A stretch of DNA of 29,921 nt. Source: UBA1306 sp964396415 (GTDB lineage: Bacteria > Spirochaetota > Spirochaetia > Treponematales > Rectinemataceae). Position 1 is the stretch's first letter, and every line of letters begins with the position of its first letter. The stretch spans positions 1 to 29,921 of the forward strand of contig CAYNFM010000047.1 of the NCBI GenBank assembly GCA_964396415.1, in the 5' to 3' direction. The notes beneath the pieces were generated by a model. The model searched no databases. It saw only the letters and a list, made by a program, of their open reading frames with translations, and was not told the DNA's origin. Both the position numbers and the translations under genes were made by a program. Shown here piece after piece: positions 15,654 through 24,124 of this stretch.

Positions 15654-16337
15654 CTACTCAGCGGTCGTGATGGCGTCTTCGGCGCTCGAAAGGGTCCGCA
15701 TCAGCTCGTCGCGGGAAGCTTCCCGCTGGAGGGCGTCCTTGAAGGCCTGGTTCCTGAGCACGAAGCCCAACCTGGAGAGAAGGTGCAGATGCGCCCGCAC
15801 CGACGGGCTTATGAGGGTAAAGAGGATGCGCACGGGTTTGCCGTCTATCGCGTGGAAATCTATGGCGTTCTCGAGGAAGCAAAGAGTGACCGTGGGCTTG
15901 AAGACGTGGAGGACCACGGGGTTCCGCACGTGGGGGATCGCGATGCCGTCGCCGATGCCGGTGGAGCCCAGGCTCTCTCGCGCGAGGAGGACCTTGTAGA
16001 GGAACTCGCGGTCGACCTCCTCCGGGAGCTTGAGGAACTCCACTATGGATTGCAGCACCGAAGCCTGGTCCCCGCCGCTGACGCGATAGGCGACGCCGCC
16101 GGCCTTCAGGGCTTCAAGGAGGCTGGGAAGGGGAGTGGAGCTGGGCTCGCCCTCGGCGAAGATGGTCGGAGATACCTGTATCCTTCTCGAAGTCGCCCAT
16201 TCGAGGAGCTCCGTCCTGTTGAAACGGTACTGCTCGTTGATTCGATAGGCGGGAATCACGGACTGCTTGATCCATCGGTAGATGGTTTTCTCGGAGACGT
16301 TCAAGACGCCGGCGGCGTCTTTGACGGAAAGTTGCAT
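15654..16337 (-). CDS. Helix-turn-helix / PTS EIIA (PtsN-like) fusion regulator
   Basis: A 227-residue two-domain protein. Residues 1-50 are a MerR/excisionase-type helix-turn-helix (VKDAAGVLNVSEKTIYRWIK, then IPAYRINEQYRFNRTELLEW). Residues 70-225 are a PTS IIA type 2 domain with the phosphorylatable His136 in DGIAIPHVRNP, compared with the usual IPHGR of PtsN. It is the first gene of the Hyf-like operon, with its own promoter and an AAAGGA ribosome site, and only 3 bp separate it from the HyfB-like gene. It probably reports phosphotransfer or energy state to transcription of the Ehr complex, and the fusion makes the DNA-binding and sensing parts inseparable. PTS genes that could phosphorylate it are not in the window. 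Confidence 0.88.
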   Translation of the reverse strand: MQLSVKDAAGVLNVSEKTIYRWIKQSVIPAYRINEQYRFNRTELLEWATSRRIQVSPTIFAEGEPSSTPLPSLLEALKAGGVAYRVSGGDQASVLQSIVEFLKLPEEVDREFLYKVLLARESLGSTGIGDGIAIPHVRNPVVLHVFKPTVTLCFLENAIDFHAIDGKPVRILFTLISPSVRAHLHLLSRLGFVLRNQAFKDALQREASRDELMRTLSSAEDAITTAE

Positions 16338-16386
16338 CCTCTGGGTTCCTTTAGATATCCCTGCCCTGGGCTGGACAATGATGGAG

Positions 16387-16414
16387 GATATAGCGGCATG
16401 TCCTCAAATGTCAA
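16387..16414 (-). promoter_or_regulatory. Sigma-70-type promoter of the HTH-IIA/Ehr operon
   Basis: On the minus strand a perfect -35 TTGACA (16414-16409) is followed after 16 bp by TATATC (16392-16387). The start of transcription would be near 16380, with a leader of about 43 nt before the HTH-IIA ATG. The dyad at 16445-16479 lies roughly 30-65 bp further upstream. Confidence 0.6.
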
Positions 16415-16444
16415 TTGGACGGAAAGCGGGGCGCAATCGAGTGG

Positions 16445-16478
16445 GCCAATTTCGAAATTAACCGAGGCTTGAAATTGG

Positions 16479-16479
<1 letters not shown>
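16445..16479. repeat. Perfect 9-bp inverted repeat between the NtrC-type gene and the Ehr operon
   Basis: GCCAATTTC (16445-16453) and GAAATTGGC (16471-16479) are exact reverse complements around 17 bp, and the left arm overlaps the palindrome AATTTCGAAATT (16448-16459). It starts at the stop codon of the response-regulator gene. It could end that transcript, though there is no T tract, or serve as an operator upstream of the HTH-IIA promoter. Confidence 0.45.
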
Positions 16480-17824
<1,345 letters not shown>

Positions 17825-17828
<4 letters not shown>

Positions 17829-19141
17829 GCCGAGGCCTCCGATGCCGGAAACACCAGACGCGCCCGGCAGCCGCCGCCGGCGCGGGGCTCGAGGACGATC
17901 GAGCCGCCCGCCGCCTCGACGAAGCGCTTGCATATGGCGAGGCCGATGCCCGTGCCCCTGCTCTTCGTCGTGAAGAAGGGATCGAACAGACTGTTCCTCG
18001 CCTCCGGCGCGAGGCCGGCGCCGCGATCGAGCACCTCGATGCGGGCGGCGCCTCCCTCCGCCCCGACCTCGATGGATAGGGCCTCTTCCGGACCGCCCGA
18101 TTCGATGGCGTTGCGCAGGAGGTTCTCGAGGATCGAGCGGAGACGCTCGGGATCCATATGGAGAGCGGGGGGAGGCGGTTCCAGCACGCGCAGGATATTG
18201 CGCCCGCAGAGTCTCATGCAGACCTCGAGGGCGATATCCGCCGGGTCTATCGGCCTCGGGTTGCCCGCGGGATCGCGGAGGTAGTCGCCCACGCGATGGC
18301 TCAGGGCCGAGAGCCGCTCGACCTCGTCGTCGATGATGCCCAGCTCCCGCCGCGCGTCTTGCGGGTAGGTCTTCTCGAGTATTCGGGTCTGCAGCTTGAT
18401 GGACAAGAGCGGATTCTTGATTTCGTGGGCCAAAGTGCTCGCGGCCGTCCCGAGCACGACGAGATTCCGCTGTTCCTCGATGCGGCGCCGGTATTCGGCG
18501 TTGCGCAACAGGAGCATGCGGACGAAGAGGATCAAAGCGGCCAGGGCGGCCTCTATCAGGGGGAATAGGACCGCGGCCAGGCGCCTCTGTCTCCAATATC
18601 CGGGCTCGCGGACCTCGAGATACATCAGGTCGGCCCGGCTCAGGGTCGTAAACAGGAAGCCCGTGGCGGGCAGGCGTCTCCCCCTCGGGCCATGCGCGTC
18701 CTCCTGACGGCCGCGAGAGGGAGGCGGCCCCGCGCGAAAGGGACGGAAGAGCATCGCTATCGAATCGTTCGCGGGCACGTCCCGATAGCCCCGCGGGGCG
18801 GGGCTCGGAAGCTCCTCTCCCTTCGGGGCCGGAAGGCCGAGGACTGCGGGAGTCGTTCCCCAGGTATACAGTCTGTCGCCCGCGGACGCGTAGGCGGCTA
18901 CGCCGACCACTTTCTTCTTGAGCTCTTCCGAGCCCTCGATGGCCGAGCCGAAGTCGTCATGGTCGCGGAGTCCCGCCAGGAGGAGGTTGACCGTCTCCTC
19001 GGCGTCGTTGCGGCTCTCGAGCAGGCTTCCCTTGGCGATCTCGCGGAAGATCAGGACGGCCAGGGCCGTGAGCGCGGCGAAGACGAGGAGGGCGACGCCG
19101 ATCGATGCGAGCCTCGTGCCTTTCCTGATTAACCGGTTCAT
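17825..19141 (-). CDS. Sensor histidine kinase, NtrB/ZraS-like
   Basis: A 438-residue inner-membrane kinase. Spans at about 13-33 and 188-210 frame a periplasmic domain of about 150 residues with no clear family match. A dimerisation helix carries H239 in STLAHEIKNPLLSIK. The ATPase domain has the N box (ENLLRNAIES), G1 (DRGAGL), F box (FDPFFTTK) and G2 (GTGIGLAI). The layout is that of kinases which phosphorylate sigma-54 activators. The ATG at 19141 is preceded by AGGAG with 7-nt spacing. It follows the TolC-like gene by 15 bp. The location after an efflux pump suggests it senses an envelope or toxic signal, but the ligand cannot be read. Confidence 0.93.
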
Positions 19142-19156
19142 GCAGGTGCTCCTATT

Positions 19157-20485
19157 CTATCGCAAAAGGGCCAGTATCTCGCCCTCGTCCTCGAGCCCCG
19201 CGAGGCCCGAGAGCGTCGAGAGGCTCGAGAGGAAACCGTAGCGCGCCGTAATGAGGGCGGTCTCGTCGGCGCTCACGAGGGCCTCCGCGGTGGAAAGGTC
19301 CGAGGTGGTCGCGCTGGAAAGCTTGAACTGCTCGAGCACATTGTCGTAGTTGCTCCGCGCGTAGTCGAGGGCCTTGGAGGCAGAGCCGATGGAGCCCGCG
19401 GAGGATATCCACTCGTAGAGGGCCTGGACGACGCCGAGGTCGAGGTCGGTCTCGCCCTGGCTCGCGATCAGGTCGGCCTGAGCCGAGGCGACGGAGGCCG
19501 AATCTATGGCGTTCTTCGTAGTCCATAGGTCGAGGCTCATCGACGCCGTCAGCGATACGCTCCCCGGATAGGAGAGGCCCGACGCGCTTCCGTAGGACAG
19601 GCCTTGGGCGAGACCGGCCGAGACGGTCGGCAGATAGGCCTTCTTGGCTATCGCCACCGCCAATTCCGCCTGCCGGCCGGCGAGGGCATTGACCGTGAGG
19701 ACGGGGCTGTTGGCCTCGGCGAGGGAAGTGACCTTGGCCGCGAGAGCGTCGATGCCGGCCTCGTCGAGAGCGGAAAGCTTGGAGAGCAGGCCGTCGTAGC
19801 TCGAGAAATCGATCGGCGTGAGAGCAGTGGCCGCGGGCAGGCCGGTGAGGGACGAGAGCTTTGCCTTGGCCGAGGCGAGAGTCTTCTTCGCCAGGACGAG
19901 CGTCGTCTCGTAGCCGGCGGTGTCCGCCTCGGTCTGGAGGTAGGCGGACTTGGAAAGGCTGCCGGCGTCGATCTTGGCCTGGGCTATATCCTGGCGCGCC
20001 TTCGCCGCCTCGAGGTCGCTCGTCGCGGCGTCGACCGAGGCCTCGGCCTCGAGAACGGCGAAGAAGGCGGCATCGGCCTGGCCGACGAGGGATATGCGCG
20101 TCGAGCGTAGGCTCTCCCGCGCCGCCTCCGTGGCGTAGCCGTACTTCTTCACGAGATCCGAGGTCCGGCCGCCGTCGAAGACGGTGGCGGAGGCGTCGAG
20201 CTGGGCCGACTCGGCCAGGGCGTTCGCCGCTTGGGTCGCGTCGGAGAAGTACCCGTAGGAGGCGCCGGCCGTGGCCGAGAGGTCGGGAAGGGCGGCGTAG
20301 CCCTGGGCCTGGGCGGCGAGCGCGGCGGCATCGACGCCGAGACTGGCGCCGCGCAGGGTCGCGGAGCGCGAAAGCGTCAGGGCCCTGGCCTTTTGGAGCG
20401 TGAGCGCGTCCTCGGCGCCCGCGGGGGCGATCGAGACTAGCGCCGACAGAAGGACGAGAGCGACGATCCTCGTTGCTGTTCTCAT
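19157..20485 (-). CDS. TolC-like outer membrane efflux protein
   Basis: A 442-residue protein. The ATG at 20485 is preferred because GAGGAG lies 6 nt before it; an ATG two codons earlier is too close to that site. A signal peptide (residues 1-24, ending APAGA) leads into two TolC-type repeats of long coiled-coil helices, visible as Ala-rich heptads (about 30-210 and 240-440). The family positions LTLQKARALTLSRSATLRGA at the start and a final DETALITARYGFLSSLSTL helix near the end fit OEP (PF02321). It would form the outer membrane and periplasmic tunnel of the tripartite pump made with the adaptor and MacB-like proteins upstream. It begins 13 bp after the permease stop. Confidence 0.92.
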   Translation of the reverse strand: MRTATRIVALVLLSALVSIAPAGAEDALTLQKARALTLSRSATLRGASLGVDAAALAAQAQGYAALPDLSATAGASYGYFSDATQAANALAESAQLDASATVFDGGRTSDLVKKYGYATEAARESLRSTRISLVGQADAAFFAVLEAEASVDAATSDLEAAKARQDIAQAKIDAGSLSKSAYLQTEADTAGYETTLVLAKKTLASAKAKLSSLTGLPAATALTPIDFSSYDGLLSKLSALDEAGIDALAAKVTSLAEANSPVLTVNALAGRQAELAVAIAKKAYLPTVSAGLAQGLSYGSASGLSYPGSVSLTASMSLDLWTTKNAIDSASVASAQADLIASQGETDLDLGVVQALYEWISSAGSIGSASKALDYARSNYDNVLEQFKLSSATTSDLSTAEALVSADETALITARYGFLSSLSTLSGLAGLEDEGEILALLR

Positions 20486-20498
20486 GTTCATCTCCTCG

Positions 20499-21695
20499 TC
20501 ATTCGTAGCGAAGGGCGTCGATAGGATAGAGCTTGGCGGCCTTCCTCGCGGGATAGAAGCCGAAGAATATCCCGACCGCGGCCGCGAAGCCCGCGGACGC
20601 GGCGATGATGGACGGGCTCACCACGGTGGGCGTGTTCAGGAAGCGCTGCAGTCCGTACGACAGGGCGAGGGCCAGCAGGATGCCGATGATGCCGCCGAGG
20701 AGGCTCAGGAAGACCGATTCCGAGAGGAACTGCAGGAGGATGTCCCTCCTCCGGGCGCCCACCGACATGCGTATGCCTATCTCCCTCGTCCGCTCGGTCA
20801 CCGACACGAGCATGATGTTCATGATGCCGATCCCGCCGACGACGAGGGACACGCCCGCTATCGCCGCGAGGAGGGCCGTCAGGGTCTGGGCCGTCTGCGA
20901 GGCGGTCTGGATGATCTGCGACTGGTTCATCACGTCGAAGTCGTCGTCGGCGCCGGCGGCGAGCTTGTGCGACTCGCGCAGGATGCTCGTCGCCTCGGCC
21001 TGGGCGGCGGCCATCAGGTCCTCGCTCACCGCGCTCATCTCTATCGAGTTGATGCGCCCGTCGACCATGAGGCGGTTGAGCGCCGTATCGAGGGGCACCA
21101 TCGCGACGTCGTCCTGGTCGGCGCCCATCGCGTTCGAGCCCTTGCTCGCGAGGAGGCCCACGACCGTGAAGGGCGTCGTCCCTATGCGGATGGACTTGCC
21201 GATGGGGTCCTGGTCCGGGAAGAGCTTGGCCGCGACCGTCGTTCCGAGCACCGCCGTCTTGCTGCGGCTCGCGAGGTCCTTTTCGCCGAAGAACTCTCCC
21301 GACTGCACGGGCCAATCCTTGATGACGATATAGTCGGGCTCGACTCCGTAGACGGTCGTCGTCCAATAGCTGTTGCCCCCTACGACGTTGGTGCTGCCGA
21401 TCCGGACTTCCCCGGTGATCGCGCTTATATAGCTCGACTCGGCGCGCAGCCTCTGCACGTCAGCCAAGGTGAGCCGGTTGGCGGTCCGCGGCCCGCGGGG
21501 GGGCATGACCATGAGGAGGTTCGTGCCCATCGCCGCGATCTGCTTGTGTATCTGGGCCTGCGAGCCCGAGCCCACGGCGACCATCACGATGACCGAGCAG
21601 ACGCCGATGATGATCCCGAGCGAGGTGAGGAAGCTCCTCATCTTGTTCCTGAAGATGCTGCGCATCGAGGCGCTGGCGAGCTTGGCGAGCGTCAT
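20499..21695 (-). CDS. MacB-like ABC permease (FtsX family)
   Basis: A 398-residue permease. One N-terminal span (about 20-45, SFLTSLGIIIGVCSVIVMVAV) is followed by a MacB-type periplasmic domain (about 50-265) and three C-terminal spans beginning with GVSLVVGGIGIMNIMLVSVTERTREIG. The latter two motifs are diagnostic for MacB/FtsX-type mechanotransmission permeases. MacB is often a single polypeptide with an N-terminal ATPase. Here the ATPase is a separate gene, overlapping by 4 bp (ATGA). The protein would work with the adaptor and TolC-like protein to expel substrate from the periplasm. It ends 13 bp before the TolC-like start codon. Confidence 0.93.
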   Translation of the reverse strand: MTLAKLASASMRSIFRNKMRSFLTSLGIIIGVCSVIVMVAVGSGSQAQIHKQIAAMGTNLLMVMPPRGPRTANRLTLADVQRLRAESSYISAITGEVRIGSTNVVGGNSYWTTTVYGVEPDYIVIKDWPVQSGEFFGEKDLASRSKTAVLGTTVAAKLFPDQDPIGKSIRIGTTPFTVVGLLASKGSNAMGADQDDVAMVPLDTALNRLMVDGRINSIEMSAVSEDLMAAAQAEATSILRESHKLAAGADDDFDVMNQSQIIQTASQTAQTLTALLAAIAGVSLVVGGIGIMNIMLVSVTERTREIGIRMSVGARRRDILLQFLSESVFLSLLGGIIGILLALALSYGLQRFLNTPTVVSPSIIAASAGFAAAVGIFFGFYPARKAAKLYPIDALRYE

Positions 21696-22462
21696 GACCT
21701 TTCCCCTTCCCCCGCGAGGAGGCTATGGGTCTTCCTCCAAGCGGCAAGGTCCTCGCTCGCCCTCCGCCTCTCCCGCACCGGCGCGTCGGAAACGACGGCT
21801 CCGTCGCGCATGGCGATGACCCGCTTGGTATAGGCGGCGACCTCAGGCTCGTGGGTCACCATCACGACCGTCTTCCCGCGGTCGTTGAGCTCCTGGAAGA
21901 GACTCATCACCTCGAGCGTCATCTCGGTGTCGAGGTTGCCCGTCGGCTCGTCGGCGAGGATGAAGGCCGGGTCCTTGACCATGGCCCGCGCTATCGCGAC
22001 GCGCTGCTGCTGGCCCCCCGAGAGCTGATTGGGCATGTGGTCCAGGCGGTTCCCGAGGCCCACTTCCTCGAGCGCAGCCTCGGCGCGCTTCCTGGGATTC
22101 AGCTTGGAGCCGGAGCGATCGTAGAAGAGGGGCAGCTCCACGTTCTCGAGGGCGCTGGTCCGCGAAAGCAGGTTGAAGCCCTGGAACACGAAGCCGATCC
22201 TTTCGTTGCGGATGTCGGCGAACTCGTCGGGCGTCGCCTTCGAGGTCTCCAGCCCGTCGAGGACGTAGCTCCCCTCCGTCGGCTTGTCGAGACAGCCGAG
22301 GGTGTTCATCAGCGTCGACTTTCCCGAGCCCGAGGGACCCATGATCGCGACGAACTCGCCGATCTCGACGTCGAGGTCTATGCCCCGTAGGGCCCTGATC
22401 GTGATCTCCCCGACCAGGTAGCGGCGCTTTACGCCGCGCAGCTCGATGATGGCCATGATCAT
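21692..22462 (-). CDS. ABC transporter ATPase, MacB/LolD type
   Basis: A 256-residue ATPase with Walker A GPSGSGKST (42-50), Q loop FVFQGFNLL, signature LSGGQQQR (147-154), Walker B with FILADEPTGNLD (about 168-178) and H loop VTHEPEVA. It is the MacB/LolD class that partners FtsX-like permeases. A basic tail of about 25 residues after the catalytic core is longer than usual. The ATG at 22462 overlaps the adaptor stop (ATGA); an in-frame ATG at 22456 is an alternative. It powers the tripartite pump on the cytoplasmic side. Confidence 0.94.
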   Translation of the reverse strand: MIMAIIELRGVKRRYLVGEITIRALRGIDLDVEIGEFVAIMGPSGSGKSTLMNTLGCLDKPTEGSYVLDGLETSKATPDEFADIRNERIGFVFQGFNLLSRTSALENVELPLFYDRSGSKLNPRKRAEAALEEVGLGNRLDHMPNQLSGGQQQRVAIARAMVKDPAFILADEPTGNLDTEMTLEVMSLFQELNDRGKTVVMVTHEPEVAAYTKRVIAMRDGAVVSDAPVRERRRASEDLAAWRKTHSLLAGEGERS

Positions 22463-23850
22463 TCCGCCTTGATCTTCAAGATCACTTTGCTACCCTCGAG
22501 CTCGTCGGCCCCGACGAGCTCCGTCGTCAGGCCGTCGCTCAGGCCCGGCGTGACAAGGGCAAGGGCGAGCTTGCCCGAGGCATCGAGGTACCACAGCGGC
22601 TTCTTGGCCGGGGCGGCCGCTGCCGCGCCTGCCGCAGCCGCGCCCGATGCCGCAGCCGCGCTCCCCGGCTGTCCGGCCTGATGTCCGGCTCCGAAGGGAG
22701 GGCCGCCGAAGCCTCCGACTCCCGGTATTCTCCCGCCGCCCATGAGGCCGGAGAGGCCCGACGGCGCGCCGCCCGAAGACGAACTGCCCGTCGTCGACTT
22801 GCCCGAGGAGAGGACTTTCTGCTCCTGGTCGTAGCGCGCGGAGGCCGTCTGCAGGTCGGCAGGGGAAAGCTTCCCGAGACCGGCCAGGAAGAGGTCCTTC
22901 TTTATCTCGGCCGCGCTCAGGCTGGTCGGCGTAAAGCGCAGGGCGGCGCTCGGCACGACGAGGACGCCGTCCTTCTTCTCTTTGACGAAGCTGACGTTGG
23001 CGGTCATGCCGGGGAGAAGCTTGCCCGATTTGTTGTAGGCGTCGATCATCACGTCGTAGTAGACGACATTGTTCGTCGTCTGGGGCACGAGGCGGATTTC
23101 CTTGACCGTCCCCGAGAAGGTCTCGCTCGGGTAGGCCTCGACCGAGAAATGGACTGCCTGTCCGACCGAGATGCCGCTGATGTCGAGCTCGTCGACCTGG
23201 GCGTCGATGTCCATCTTGGATAGATCGTCGGTGAGCGTGAAGAGGGCGGTGGACGTGGCGCTCGCTCCTCCGACCACGCTCTGCCCCACGTCGATATCGC
23301 GCTGGAGCACTATCCCGTCGATCGGCGAGCTTATGATCGCGTACTGGTCGATCTGGGTCTGGATCTGCTCGAGCGAGGCGTTGGCCGATGCCAGGTCCGC
23401 CTTCGCGGAGCCGAGGGTGGCTTCGCTCGTCTTGAGGTCGTAGTCCGACAGGAGACCCTTGGCCGCGAGGGTCTGGGCGTTCTTGACGGCGAGCACCTGC
23501 AAATCGTAGTTGGCCCGGGCCTTGTCGACCGCGGCCTGGGCCTGCAGCTCGTTCGGCTTGAGGAGGTCCGTATTGATCGTGGCGAGGACTTCTCCCTTCT
23601 TGACCTTATCGTTGTAATCGACGTCGAGCGTCTCGATCCGGCCGTTCATCTGGGCGAGGACGCTGACCGAGTTCACCACGGCGAGTGTCCCGCTGCTCGG
23701 CACGACGCTCTCTATCGAGCCTCGGCCGATCGTCGTGAACTCGTAGCTCTGCTTCGTGGCCGGGCCAGAGCCCTTCGCGCAGGAGCTTGCCAATAAGGCT
23801 CCACCGGCGACGAGAATCGCGATCGCAGCCATACTTCTCCGTCTTTTCAT
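22459..23850 (-). CDS. MacA-like periplasmic adaptor, probable lipoprotein
   Basis: A 463-residue membrane-fusion protein from the ATG at 23850 (AAAGGAG upstream). An N-terminal basic stretch and hydrophobic helix end at C24 after LLASS, a relaxed lipobox. Beta-barrel and lipoyl parts flank a coiled coil: RIETLDVDYNDKVKKGEVLATI, then alternating Ala/Lys-rich helices (about 100-175), then SPIDGIVLQRDIDVGQSV. Residues about 348-416 form a Ser/Gly then Ala-rich insertion of about 70 residues within the C-terminal membrane-proximal region, before LWYLDASGKLALALVTPGL. It couples the MacB-like pump to the TolC-like tunnel. It is the first gene of the efflux/two-component run and sits behind a sigma-54 promoter. 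Confidence 0.93.
   Translation of the reverse strand: MKRRRSMAAIAILVAGGALLASSCAKGSGPATKQSYEFTTIGRGSIESVVPSSGTLAVVNSVSVLAQMNGRIETLDVDYNDKVKKGEVLATINTDLLKPNELQAQAAVDKARANYDLQVLAVKNAQTLAAKGLLSDYDLKTSEATLGSAKADLASANASLEQIQTQIDQYAIISSPIDGIVLQRDIDVGQSVVGGASATSTALFTLTDDLSKMDIDAQVDELDISGISVGQAVHFSVEAYPSETFSGTVKEIRLVPQTTNNVVYYDVMIDAYNKSGKLLPGMTANVSFVKEKKDGVLVVPSAALRFTPTSLSAAEIKKDLFLAGLGKLSPADLQTASARYDQEQKVLSSGKSTTGSSSSGGAPSGLSGLMGGGRIPGVGGFGGPPFGAGHQAGQPGSAAAASGAAAAGAAAAAPAKKPLWYLDASGKLALALVTPGLSDGLTTELVGADELEGSKVILKIKAE
22603..22809 (-). repeat. Low-complexity Ser/Gly/Ala-coding stretch within the adaptor
   Basis: Codons for residues about 348-416 of the MacA-like protein encode a Ser/Gly-rich part and then Ala runs such as AAAASGAAAAGAAAAA. 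It has the look of a slippage-prone linker and keeps the reading frame. Confidence 0.6.
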
Positions 23851-23883
23851 GTTGTGCCTGCTCCTTTCGTACAACTCTTCAGA

Positions 23884-23899
23884 TGCAACTATCATGCCA
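23884..23899 (-). promoter_or_regulatory. Sigma-54 (RpoN) promoter of the efflux operon
   Basis: On the minus strand TTGGCATGATAGTTGCAT matches the -24/-12 consensus (YTGGCACGRNNNTTGCW) with one mismatch and exact GG-N10-GC spacing. The start of transcription would be near 23873, about 23 bp before the adaptor ATG and just before its ribosome site. The NtrC-type activator with GAFTGA that this promoter needs is encoded at the end of the same gene run. Confidence 0.82.
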
Positions 23900-23957
23900 A
23901 TTCTTAGCTGCCGGCGATCTGCGGATATCCTCGTAAAAAGGACCTAAACAATGGAAG

Positions 23958-24005
23958 GCGCGCATAGTTCCGCGGGAAAGTACCGCGCACATTTTGCACT
24001 GTGCA
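23958..24005. promoter_or_regulatory. Candidate activator-binding dyads upstream of the sigma-54 promoter
   Basis: TGCAC-T-GTGCA (23995-24005) is a perfect short dyad centred about 127 bp upstream of the predicted sigma-54 start. TTCC-GCG-GGAA (23968-23978), inside a looser dyad with GCGCG and CGCGC outer arms (23958-23988), is centred about 100 bp upstream. Both distances suit enhancer sites for an NtrC-type protein. The same region precedes the divergent ECF operon and may instead, or also, regulate it. Confidence 0.38.
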
Positions 24006-24040
24006 CTATTTGCGCGCGAAAATGCCAAGGTGCTTAACGC

Positions 24041-24069
24041 TTGACATAAGCGGCTTGTTTGTCTAACTT
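24041..24069 (+). promoter_or_regulatory. Sigma-70-type promoter of the ECF transporter operon
   Basis: A perfect -35 TTGACA (24041-24046) and TAACTT (24064-24069) are separated by 17 bp. The -10 is a weak match. TAACGCTTG occurs at 24035-24043 and again at 24076-24084, overlapping the -35 and lying just beyond the start of transcription, which may be operator repeats. No known riboswitch fold was recognised in the leader. Confidence 0.45.
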
Positions 24070-24124
24070 CTTGCCTAACGCTTGGACTTCCACGAGCCCG
24101 ATCTCCGCGATCGGGTTTCCGACG

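Noticed and set aside
16433..16449. A TTGGC...TTGC sequence on the minus strand upstream of the HTH-IIA gene, like a second sigma-54 promoter.
   Set aside because: The GG and GC pairs are 11 nt apart instead of the required 10, and a better TTGACA-type promoter lies downstream.
23930..24124. A possible vitamin riboswitch in front of the ECF operon.
   Set aside because: I looked for known vitamin riboswitch cores, such as the THI box and RFN element, and saw none; the region reads better as promoter plus dyads.
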